Assembly: GCA_003135315.1 (NCBI GenBank)
Contig: PLBD01000127.1
Location: 1,248-7,349, forward strand
Direction of reading: 5' to 3'
DNA length: 6,102 bases
Source: Acidobacteriaceae bacterium
GTDB lineage: Bacteria > Acidobacteriota > Terriglobia > Terriglobales > Acidobacteriaceae
Shown here: positions 1 to 5,295 of the stretch, piece by piece
How the letters are laid out: every line of letters starts with the position of its first letter
How positions within the stretch are numbered: position 1 is the stretch's first letter
Translations under genes and position numbers: made by a program
The notes under the pieces: model-generated
The model's input: the letters and a program-made list of their open reading frames with translations, nothing else
Told to the model about the DNA's origin: nothing
Databases searched by the model: none

Positions 1-299
1 ACCATGTCGATGGGCTCGATGCCGTGCTCGTTGACCGCAGCGCGATGTTCCGCCTTGCTGCGCACGTGCAGGATGCCGCCGTGCACCTTGGGGTGAAGCG
101 TCTTCACCCTGCCGTCCAGCATCTCGGGAAAGCCTGTGAGGTCGGAAATGTCTTTCACCGCGATGCCGGAATCGCGCAGCAGTTTGGCCGTGCCTCCGGT
201 GGAGACCAGTTCCACGCCCATCTTCGCCAGCCTGCGCGCAAATTCCACTAGCCCCGTCTTGTCGGTAACGCTTAAGATTGCCCGTTGAATTTTTCCCAT
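1..299 (-). CDS. purH: Bifunctional AICAR formyltransferase / IMP cyclohydrolase, N-terminal part (runs off left edge)
   Basis: PurH catalyses the last two steps of de novo purine synthesis in the cytoplasm: formylation of AICAR and ring closure to IMP. Only the first 99 codons are present, out of a usual ~520. They lie in the N-terminal MGS-like cyclohydrolase domain. Diagnostic segments, translated from the minus strand, are AILSVTDKTGLVEFA (7-21), the phosphate-binding STGGTAKLL (33-41) and GRVKTLHPKVHGG (63-75). Lys66 in KTLHP corresponds to a lysine known in the cyclohydrolase site of vertebrate ATIC. The ATG at 299 is chosen because the family typically starts just before this strand and because AAAGGG (310-305) lies 5 bases upstream. 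The transformylase domain is outside the window. The gene follows the XRE regulator in the same direction after a 255-base gap, so co-transcription is possible but not shown. Confidence 0.95.
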   Translation of the reverse strand, partial: MGKIQRAILSVTDKTGLVEFARRLAKMGVELVSTGGTAKLLRDSGIAVKDISDLTGFPEMLDGRVKTLHPKVHGGILHVRSKAEHRAAVNEHGIEPIDM

Positions 300-331
300 G
301 GATTCCCTTTTCCTTTTGCCTCCGGGTGGAG

Positions 332-384
332 CACGCCCTCAGGCGTGAATGAGAACGTCCCCATAACAAGCTTGGCTTCAGCCA
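332..384. repeat. Two short hairpins in the purH upstream region
   Basis: The 255-base gap 300-554 has no convincing gene. It holds two small palindromes. CACGCC/GGCGTG (332-337 and 342-347) encloses the loop CTCA. TGGCT/AGCCA (373-377 and 380-384) is centred on TC. The second has the same GGCTTCAGCC core as the palindrome at 2599-2614, seen there on the other strand. They resemble the REP-like hairpins around fabG and would lie in the purH leader if transcription starts further upstream. Both stems are short (5-6 pairs), so a regulatory role is not claimed. Confidence 0.4.
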
Positions 385-554
385 CTGAGTTAAGTTTCAC
401 GAAGAAGGGCACCGCAGCGGCTGGAGCCAATGACGGAGGCTCTCTTCCAGAATAACGCATCAGACGCAGGCAGTTCTGCTCCCTTGGGAATGACAAATCG
501 GTGGCTTAGGGCGAAGTACCGGGCTTGATGACACGTCAGCGGAAACTCTAAGCC

Positions 555-905
555 TTACTTGCCGCCGGTCGCGGCCATCTTCTTTACCATGGCGATTACC
601 AGCTTGCGGTCGCTGTCGTTGAGGTTGGGCGAATAGCGCCGAATCTGGGTCAGGAAGCGCACCTCATCCTCAGCTAATTGCGGAGTTGCCTTGCTCCCAT
701 TGTCGTGGGCGCCGTCGGTAAAGAACCTGGACAGCGGAAGGTCCATCGCCGTCGCAATTCTGGCCAGCGTATCCAGCGAGGGAATGGTGTGCCCATTCTC
801 CACCCGCGACAGATAACAGCGCAGCAGACCGGTGCGCTTTTCAATGTCACCTTGCGACATGCTTTTTTGCAGGCGGAAATTGCGGATCGTCTCGCCGATG
901 TTCAT
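555..905 (-). CDS. XRE/Cro-CI-type helix-turn-helix regulator
   Basis: This 116-residue cytoplasmic DNA-binding protein starts at ATG 905 and stops at TAA 557-555. Residues 3-62 form a standard HTH_3 domain. The IRNFRLQKSMSQGDIEKRTG segment (7-26) supplies helices 1-2. LLRCYLSRVENG (27-38) includes the recognition helix, and PSLDTLARIATAMDLPLSRFF (42-62) closes the domain. After a polar linker comes a second conserved-looking block, EDEVRFLTQIRRYSPNLNDSDRKLVIAMVKKMA (79-111), predicted helical. From memory such tails recur in acidobacterial XRE proteins; it may mediate oligomerisation. No ligand-binding or peptidase domain is present, and no toxin gene adjoins. The leader has only a weak AGGA 12 bases before ATG. 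A promoter with a dyad over its -35 box lies 45-73 bases upstream and suggests autoregulation. Targets are unknown. Confidence 0.88.
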   Translation of the reverse strand: MNIGETIRNFRLQKSMSQGDIEKRTGLLRCYLSRVENGHTIPSLDTLARIATAMDLPLSRFFTDGAHDNGSKATPQLAEDEVRFLTQIRRYSPNLNDSDRKLVIAMVKKMAATGGK

Positions 906-949
906 GAGGGGTTTTCGTCCTGTGAGGGAGTGGCCATGGGGTTGACTGC

Positions 950-978
950 ATAGTAACCATTGCCGGGAAGGCTGGCAA
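950..978 (-). promoter_or_regulatory. Sigma70-type promoter of the XRE regulator gene
   Basis: On the minus strand TTGCCA (978-973) is followed after exactly 17 bases by TACTAT (955-950). These match the -35 and -10 consensus at 4/6 and 5/6. The expected start point is near 943, giving a leader of about 38 bases before the ATG at 905. Spacing and position fit well; no transcript data support it. Confidence 0.6.
960..978. promoter_or_regulatory. Candidate operator: 19-bp dyad over the -35 box
   Basis: TTGCCGG (960-966) and CTGGCAA (972-978) form an inverted repeat with 6 of 7 pairs matching and a 5-base centre. It covers the -35 hexamer and part of the spacer of the promoter above. XRE dimers commonly bind such two-half-site operators, and repression of their own gene is common. 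That it is bound by this regulator is inference from position and symmetry. Confidence 0.4.
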
Positions 979-1029
979 GTTAATTCTCGCGCGAATGAAA
1001 TTGAGTGCGACTGGCAACTGACAACTGTT

Positions 1030-1503
1030 CTAGATCAGCTGCAACTCCATATAGATCAACTCTTCCACCGCTTCCAGCGGGTCAGAACTGACTTCGCGGA
1101 AACCAAGCTTTCGGTACATCTCGATCGCGGCCTGCATGGTGGGCGGGTGAGAATCGAGCCGCATCGACGAATAGCCGAGACGCCGGGCCTCCCGCAGCAA
1201 CCGCTCTACCAGTGTTTTTCCCAGCTTGCCGCCGCGAAATCCCGGACGGACGTAGAGCCGCTTCATCTCGCAGGTTCCGTGGAGCGGGAACGCACGCAAA
1301 CCGACACATCCCACCGGCTGCCCTATTATCATGGCCAGCAACAGCATTCCGTGCGGCGCAGAATACACGCCGGGCAGTCCGGCAATCTCAGCATCGAACG
1401 AGCGAAAGCAATACTCCACCGGCAACTGCGCGCGATATTCGGCGAACAGGTTTCGCACCTGCTCAATCTGTTCTGGCGTCGTGGCTTCAACGATTTCAGA
1501 CAC
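1030..1503 (-). CDS. GNAT-family N-acetyltransferase
   Basis: This 157-residue protein is predicted to transfer an acetyl group from acetyl-CoA to an amine; the substrate cannot be read from the sequence. The fold signature is clear: strand GQPVGCVGLRAF (61-72), then CEMKRLYVRPGFRGGKLGKTL (78-98). The latter contains the acetyl-CoA pyrophosphate loop in the form RGGKLG (90-95), a variant of R/QxxGxG/A. Helix LVERLLREARRLGY (98-111) follows, then MRLDSHPPTMQAAIEMYRKLGF (114-135), the typical motif B where a Tyr acts as general acid in many members. The length is normal for a stand-alone GNAT. The start is GTG at 1503. No in-frame ATG lies nearby and no good ribosome binding site is seen. An ATG at 1510 is out of frame and opens a 4-codon ORF overlapping this start. 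A repeat element lies upstream. Confidence 0.88.
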   Translation of the reverse strand: MSEIVEATTPEQIEQVRNLFAEYRAQLPVEYCFRSFDAEIAGLPGVYSAPHGMLLLAMIIGQPVGCVGLRAFPLHGTCEMKRLYVRPGFRGGKLGKTLVERLLREARRLGYSSMRLDSHPPTMQAAIEMYRKLGFREVSSDPLEAVEELIYMELQLI

Positions 1504-1535
1504 GCAGCATCAAACCCCGGGAAGTCTCAGATGGT

Positions 1536-1602
1536 CTTAAAGGGGACGGCCTTCAGGCCGTCCGCGAATGCCTGAATATAAAACCTCGGGCTTTAGCCCC
1601 GA
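1536..1602. repeat. REP-like intergenic element with two hairpins
   Basis: The gap between the GNAT start and the fabG stop holds two hairpins. The first is GGACGGCC/GGCCGTCC (1544-1551, 1556-1563), a perfect 8-bp stem with loop TTCA. The second is GGGC/GCCC (1588-1591, 1596-1599), loop TTTA, flanked by C and CG with one bulged C. The segment 1581-1596 (AAACCTCGGGCTTTAG) recurs at 2527-2543 with a single inserted T. Both hairpins lie downstream of fabG, so they could also stabilise or end its transcript, but no T-run follows on that strand. I recognise the style from memory as common in acidobacterial intergenic DNA. Confidence 0.6.
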
Positions 1603-1628
1603 AAATCAAATGCTGTTGGATATCACTG

Positions 1629-2375
1629 CTACCCCATCAGAATGCCGCCATTCACATTCAACACATGGCCGGTAACATAGCCCGCCTCCTCCGACGCCAG
1701 AAACTTCACCGCGTGGGCCACGTCCATATCGCTGCCTGCCCGTCCCAGCGGAATGTTCTTCAGGATGTTCTCTTTCAACTCCGCGGGCAGGACCTCGGTC
1801 ATCGCGGTCTCGATGAATCCCGGCGCAACCGCGTTGACGGTGATGTTGCGCGATCCCACCTCGCGGGCCACCGACATGGTAAGTCCGATCAGTCCGGCCT
1901 TCGACGACGAGTAGTTGGCCTGCCCCGCCTGGCCAATCTGTCCGAAGATGCTGGTAATGTTGATGATTCGCCCCCAGCGTTGCTTCAGCATGGAGCCGAT
2001 CACGGCCTGTGTCAGCAGGTATGGCGCGGTCAGGTTGGTGGCGATGACATCGTCCCAGTCCGCCCGCTTCATGCGCATGACGAGCTGGTCGCGGGTGATG
2101 CCCGCATTGTTGACCAGGATGTCGATCTTGCCGAAGCGGGCAATCACCGCCTTCACGACGGCCTTGATTTCGTCTTCGCTGGCGACGTCGAGCTTGAACG
2201 CGGCCGCATCGCCACCCTTGCTGTTGATCTCGCCGGCCAGTTGCTCCAGCTTCTCCTGATTGCGCGCACACAACGCCAGCTTCGCTCCCGACTCGGCCAG
2301 AACCAGCGCACACGCGCGGCCTATGCCCTGCGACGCTCCCGTAACCAGCGCGACCCGGCCTTCCACTCCTGCCAT
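1629..2375 (-). CDS. fabG: 3-oxoacyl-[acyl-carrier-protein] reductase (SDR family)
   Basis: FabG reduces 3-oxoacyl-ACP to (R)-3-hydroxyacyl-ACP with NADPH in each round of type II fatty-acid elongation in the cytosol. The 248-residue chain is close to the usual ~245. It has the classical SDR layout: cofactor loop TGASQGIG (12-19), LDV (62-64), NNAG (89-92), and the full catalytic tetrad Asn114, Ser142, Tyr155 and Lys159 in ANYSSSKAG (153-161). The PGFIET segment (185-190) is also present. I chose the ATG at 2375 over an in-frame ATG at 2390 because AGGAGG (2386-2381) sits 5 bases before 2375 and lies inside the five codons the longer form would add. The predicted mRNA start near 2396 would also leave almost no leader for the longer form. 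No other fab gene is adjacent. A different SDR substrate (for example a PHA-pathway reductase) cannot be excluded, but the ITRDQLVMRM segment (93-102) is FabG-like. Confidence 0.93.
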   Translation of the reverse strand: MAGVEGRVALVTGASQGIGRACALVLAESGAKLALCARNQEKLEQLAGEINSKGGDAAAFKLDVASEDEIKAVVKAVIARFGKIDILVNNAGITRDQLVMRMKRADWDDVIATNLTAPYLLTQAVIGSMLKQRWGRIINITSIFGQIGQAGQANYSSSKAGLIGLTMSVAREVGSRNITVNAVAPGFIETAMTEVLPAELKENILKNIPLGRAGSDMDVAHAVKFLASEEAGYVTGHVLNVNGGILMG

Positions 2376-2380
2376 GAATC

Positions 2381-2386
2381 CCTCCT
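2381..2386 (-). promoter_or_regulatory. Strong Shine-Dalgarno of fabG
   Basis: AGGAGG on the minus strand, 5 bases before the ATG at 2375. It decides the fabG start in favour of 2375 over 2390. Confidence 0.85.
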
Positions 2387-2402
2387 GCATGAAGCAAGCT
2401 GG

Positions 2403-2408
2403 ATTATA
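2403..2408 (-). promoter_or_regulatory. Probable -10 box of fabG promoter
   Basis: A perfect TATAAT on the minus strand lies 27 bases before the fabG ATG. The predicted start point near 2396 gives a ~20-base leader that just holds the Shine-Dalgarno. No convincing -35 hexamer is seen 16-18 bases upstream, so it may rely on an activator or be moderately weak. Confidence 0.5.
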
Positions 2409-2461
2409 ACCATCGTCGCGCAGGCAGAGGGTAGCGTCTTGGCCGGATGTGCTGTTCGGGA

Positions 2462-2624
2462 TGTATCAGGGCACGACCCTTCGGCAAGCTCAGGGCAGCC
2501 TCTTGGTCGTGCCGAACGGCGTAATTAAACCTTCGGGCTTTAGTTCCTGCAAACAGAATCCCTCAGGGGCTAAAGCCCAATTCTTGGCTGCCGAACGTCA
2601 CGGCTGAAGCCGTGCCCTGACACA
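2462..2624. repeat. 163-bp REP/MITE-like element with 16-bp terminal inverted repeats
   Basis: The 314-base gap between fabG and the DUF2071 gene contains no gene. Its ends are inverted copies: TGTATCAGGGCACGAC (2462-2477) and GCCGTGCCCTGACACA (2609-2624), matching at 14 of 16 positions. Inside are three further hairpins. GGCACGACC/GGTCGTGCC (2470-2478, 2505-2513) is a perfect 9-bp stem. The stem 2535-2549 with 2564-2578 has 15 pairs, two of them G-U in RNA, and a 14-base loop. CACGGC/GCCGTG (2599-2604, 2609-2614) has the loop TGAA. There is no transposase and no clear target duplication (flanks CGGGA and AAGCA). It shares a 16-17-base segment with the element at 1536-1602. Confidence 0.65.
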
Positions 2625-2689
2625 AAGCAGTCATGAGCTGATCTGCGGTTTTCCCAGTGCGCCTTGAGCTCGCCGCAACAGCGCCCTTG

Positions 2690-3496
2690 CTACCGCAGCC
2701 GCTCAGGCGCCCAGAACAGTACCTTCAGCTCGCTCGAAAAATACGCCAGGTCAGGCTGAGCAGGAAGCTGCAGGCCCGCAGGCTGCGCCATCGTGTTCTG
2801 TTCGATATCGACCACCGCCTCCCGCAAATCCCACGGCAGATGGTGAATCTCCCCGCGATACAGGTGCTTTCTGCTGACCGCGTAAAGACAGTAGCGTTCG
2901 GTGAGGAAGTGTTGAATCGACCCCGGCCGCGCGTGGAACGTCTGCCGACTGGCCGGCCCGTACGAGCATTTCAACTCGGCAGGCTTCGGCCCGTGCTGCC
3001 GCTTCGAGAGGTAGTCGATCTTCGCTCCGCCTCTGCCCTTCACCTTCATCGCCGCCTGCCAGTACGGCAACCGATAGAAGACGCGCGCGCCCCACACTGC
3101 CGACAGATTGCTGGCATCCAGGCTGAAGAAGTACACGCCCGGCTTGCCGTTGTAGCTGACGTAGGTCCGTACGTTGATCTCGGAGAAATGCGAGAACCAC
3201 GGCAGCGAAGGCACTCCCGGCGGCCGCAGATGATTGATCCAGAACGGCGTCACCGACACCCACGCGCGTTGCCCATAGGTGTCGAGCGTCAGGAATTCCG
3301 GCACCAGCGCCCGCACCACCTCCGGCGCGAGCGCATAGTGCAGGAACAGCAGATCGTTCCAGCGCTGGGTCATGATCCACGGCGCCATGGGCGCGGGCCA
3401 TGGCCGGTGCGCCGTGGCAAACAGAATTGAATCCGCGCCCACCCACTGGGTGCGGCTATCGGAGGCGAGTTCGGTTTCAGGCGGAGGCTTACGCAA
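2690..3496 (-). CDS. DUF2071 / YqjF-family protein
   Basis: The molecular function of this family is not established. The family signature is strong: HRPWPAPMAPWIMTQRW (30-46), DLLFLHY (48-54), LTLDTYGQRAWVSVTPF (69-85), PSLPWFSHFSEINVRTYV (96-113), GKPGVYFFSLDASN (117-130) and, near the C terminus, the ELKVLFWAPERLR ending. The order and length (~250) agree with full-length soluble YqjF-like proteins. No signal peptide or membrane segment is seen. The start is uncertain. The open frame begins at TTG 3496, giving 268 residues and a polar, family-atypical N terminus. A GTG at 3442 (codon 19) would give 250 residues, nearer the usual distance before HRPWP. Neither has a good Shine-Dalgarno. The gene is divergent from thyX and separated from fabG by a repeat element, so it is probably its own transcription unit. 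I infer no link with either neighbour. Confidence 0.87.
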   Translation of the reverse strand: MRKPPPETELASDSRTQWVGADSILFATAHRPWPAPMAPWIMTQRWNDLLFLHYALAPEVVRALVPEFLTLDTYGQRAWVSVTPFWINHLRPPGVPSLPWFSHFSEINVRTYVSYNGKPGVYFFSLDASNLSAVWGARVFYRLPYWQAAMKVKGRGGAKIDYLSKRQHGPKPAELKCSYGPASRQTFHARPGSIQHFLTERYCLYAVSRKHLYRGEIHHLPWDLREAVVDIEQNTMAQPAGLQLPAQPDLAYFSSELKVLFWAPERLR

Positions 3497-3546
3497 AGAA
3501 TTTATGGGACGTCACCAGTTTTACACGATTCCCACAGCTTCGGCAG

Positions 3547-3575
3547 TTGCCCGCCTGTTCCGTACCGCATATGAT
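3547..3575 (+). promoter_or_regulatory. Promoter of thyX, placed for a leaderless mRNA
   Basis: TTGCCC (3547-3552) and TATGAT (3570-3575) are separated by exactly 17 bases and match the sigma70 consensus at 4/6 and 5/6. The ATG of thyX begins only 9 bases after the last base of the -10 box, where the transcript itself should begin (about 3581-3584). No Shine-Dalgarno precedes the ATG, which agrees with leaderless translation. Confidence 0.55.
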
Positions 3576-3583
3576 TCACCGCA

Positions 3584-5164
3584 ATGTCACTCGGTTACAA
3601 ACCAGACGCGGATAACGCCGAAGTTTCTTCCAACCTCGAGCCCAGCACCGAGGTCTATGCCGTCCACGGCGCCGATCCCGAGGTGCAGGCGTACGGTATG
3701 GCTAAGTATTCGCGCTCGGCGCTGTCCATGCGCGAATCGCTGGCTGAGATCAACGACCAGAAGGCCGAGAAGTTCCTGAATACCTTCTACTTTCAGTACG
3801 GCCATCGCAGCATTGCGGATCTTGCGCACATCGCCTTCGCCATCGAGCGGCTGTCGATCCTGGCCGCGACGATCGCCGTCGATGAGCCGCGCTGGGACGG
3901 CCAGGAGCGCTCCACCCGCTATCAGGACTTCCAGAAGAGCGGATACTACGTTCCCGATTTTGGCGACGATGCATCGGCGCGCGTTCTGTATAGGGAGACG
4001 GTCGATCACCTCTTCGCCGAGTATCGGCACTTCTCCGAGGAAATGTTCGGCTACCTTCAGGAGCGCACGCGCAAGCCTGCGGAGATGAAACAGGAAGCTT
4101 ACGAGCGCACGTTGCGGGCACGCGCCTTCGACATCTCGCGTTACCTGCTGCCACTGGCGACGAACACCTCGCTGGGGCAGATCGTCAGCGCGCGCACTCT
4201 GGAAAATCAGGTCTCGCGCCTGCTGTCGCACCCTCACACCGAGGTGCGCCGGCTGGGTGAACTTTTGCGGCGCGCCGCTCAGGAACCCGCTTACGACGTT
4301 AGCCATGCCAAAGCATGGGCATTGCTGGATGAAATTGCGCACGAGTCTCCCGAGATGGCAGGACGCGCCGGCGAATTCCTGATGCGGCCGGTCCGCGTCG
4401 CGCCCACGCTGATGAAGTATGCCGAGCCGAACGCCTACGAGATCGAAACCCGGCGCGAACTCAATGCTGCGGCGAAGGAGTTGTTAACCGGCGTCGCGAT
4501 TGAGCCGGCCCCGACGGTCGACTTGCTCGACGGCGATCCGCTGGAGGTCGAGCTCGCAGCCACGCTGCTGTATCAGTATTCGCATCATCCCTATCGGCAA
4601 ATTCGCGACGTCGTAACCGCGCTGCCCGAGGCGCAGCGACGCGAGATCATCGACCTGGGCCTTCGTCATCGTGGCCGTTACGATGAAGTTTCGCGCACTT
4701 TCTGCGCCGGCCAGCAATTCCGCTTCGACATCCTGATGGACATCGGCGGCTTCCGCGACATGCACCGCCATCGCCGCTGCGTGCAGATCGTGCAGGACTA
4801 CACCACGGCGCACGGCTACGACGAACCGGTAGAGATCGAATCGGCCGGATTAGCCGAGCGGTATCAGGCTGCGATGGAGCGCGCGCGCGATACCGCCGCG
4901 CAGCTTGCCGCTCGCGAGGCAGCAGAAGCGGAGCAGCAGTCGCAATACGTCATTCCGCTGGCCTTCCGCAAGCGCACGCTGTTCAAGATGGATCTGGCCG
5001 AGGCGGTCTATATCAGCGAGCTACGCACGGGCGTGGCCGGACATTTTTCCTATCGCAACGTGGCCTACGCGATGTATGAAGCCGTGGCGCAGCGCTATCC
5101 TTCGCTGGCGAAATATTTCCGCGTGACCGATGTTCGCGAGCCGGTGGATTTACTGAAACGTTAA
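3584..5164 (+). CDS. Double-domain ThyX-type flavin-dependent thymidylate synthase
   Basis: ThyX enzymes make dTMP from dUMP using methylene-tetrahydrofolate, FAD and NADPH. At 526 residues this protein is about twice the canonical ~220-250. It reads as two ThyX-like halves. The N half (about 37-235) has GHRSIADLAHIAF (73-85), QERSTRYQDF (107-116) and SARTL (202-206). The C half (about 320-512) has LRHRGRYDEV (360-369), FRDMHRHRR (390-398), YVIPLAFRKR (455-464) and SELR (478-481). The signature RHRx7S is split. RHR is intact only in the C half (395-397); in the N half it reads DEP (100-102). The Ser-x-Arg end is intact only in the N half (S110, R112). Residues 425-452 form an Ala/Glu/Arg-rich helix, possibly coiled. 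The start ATG 3584 has no Shine-Dalgarno but sits just below a promoter. Family membership is firm; catalytic activity as dTMP synthase is likely but unproven. I withhold the symbol thyX because of the altered motif. Confidence 0.85.
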   Translation: MSLGYKPDADNAEVSSNLEPSTEVYAVHGADPEVQAYGMAKYSRSALSMRESLAEINDQKAEKFLNTFYFQYGHRSIADLAHIAFAIERLSILAATIAVDEPRWDGQERSTRYQDFQKSGYYVPDFGDDASARVLYRETVDHLFAEYRHFSEEMFGYLQERTRKPAEMKQEAYERTLRARAFDISRYLLPLATNTSLGQIVSARTLENQVSRLLSHPHTEVRRLGELLRRAAQEPAYDVSHAKAWALLDEIAHESPEMAGRAGEFLMRPVRVAPTLMKYAEPNAYEIETRRELNAAAKELLTGVAIEPAPTVDLLDGDPLEVELAATLLYQYSHHPYRQIRDVVTALPEAQRREIIDLGLRHRGRYDEVSRTFCAGQQFRFDILMDIGGFRDMHRHRRCVQIVQDYTTAHGYDEPVEIESAGLAERYQAAMERARDTAAQLAAREAAEAEQQSQYVIPLAFRKRTLFKMDLAEAVYISELRTGVAGHFSYRNVAYAMYEAVAQRYPSLAKYFRVTDVREPVDLLKR

Positions 5165-5171
5165 TACTCCG

Positions 5172-5261
5172 ATGGGAACTGCCAAAGCAGCGAAACGAGG
5201 GAATCCGCAGCAGATGCTCGCAGAACAACGTACCGGTAACGGCCATCACAAGCCTGTGTGA
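5172..5261 (+). CDS. Possible small protein ORF downstream of the ThyX gene
   Basis: An ATG 7 bases after the thyX stop opens a 29-codon ORF ending in TGA at 5259-5261. The product is hydrophilic and rich in Ala, Lys, Gln, Gly and His: it begins MGTAKAAKRGNPQQ and ends TGNGHHKPV. It has no membrane segment and no family I recognise. Support is positional only: tight spacing after thyX and a palindrome starting 3 bases after its stop. Against it: no Shine-Dalgarno, no strong codon bias, and a 30-codon frame easily arises by chance. Confidence 0.25.
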   Translation: MGTAKAAKRGNPQQMLAEQRTGNGHHKPV

Positions 5262-5264
5262 GAC

Positions 5265-5286
5265 ACGAAAGTTCTAGTACTTTCGT
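5265..5286. terminator. 8-bp palindrome between thyX and recA: weak terminator or operator
   Basis: ACGAAAGT (5265-5272) and ACTTTCGT (5279-5286) are perfect inverted copies around TCTAGT. As RNA this is an 8-bp stem with a 6-base loop after the thyX unit. The stem is AT-rich and no U-run follows directly (TCCGG comes next), so it is a poor classical terminator. The alternative is a protein-binding site, since it lies about 25-45 bases above the expected -35 position of the recA promoter. Confidence 0.35.
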
Positions 5287-5295
5287 TCCGGCCTA

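Noticed and set aside
272..496. 74-codon minus-strand ORF overlapping the purH start
   Set aside because: It starts at TTG without a ribosome binding site, crosses the hairpins, runs 28 bases into purH in another frame, and has no recognisable domain.
1606..2397. 263-codon minus-strand ORF over fabG
   Set aside because: It is a +1-type shadow of fabG: low-complexity Gly/Arg-rich product, while the overlapping frame has all SDR motifs.
1212..2528. 438-codon plus-strand ORF antisense to GNAT and fabG
   Set aside because: It is a long antisense frame produced by GC-rich codon bias. The product is His/Arg/Leu-rich with no family signature, and both genes beneath it are clearly real.
2657..3430. 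257-codon plus-strand ORF antisense to the DUF2071 gene
   Set aside because: The product is Arg/Pro/Leu-rich and featureless; the opposite strand carries a full conserved family signature.
3587..4342. 251-codon minus-strand ORF antisense to the ThyX gene
   Set aside because: Shadow frame without motifs; the sense strand encodes the ThyX halves.
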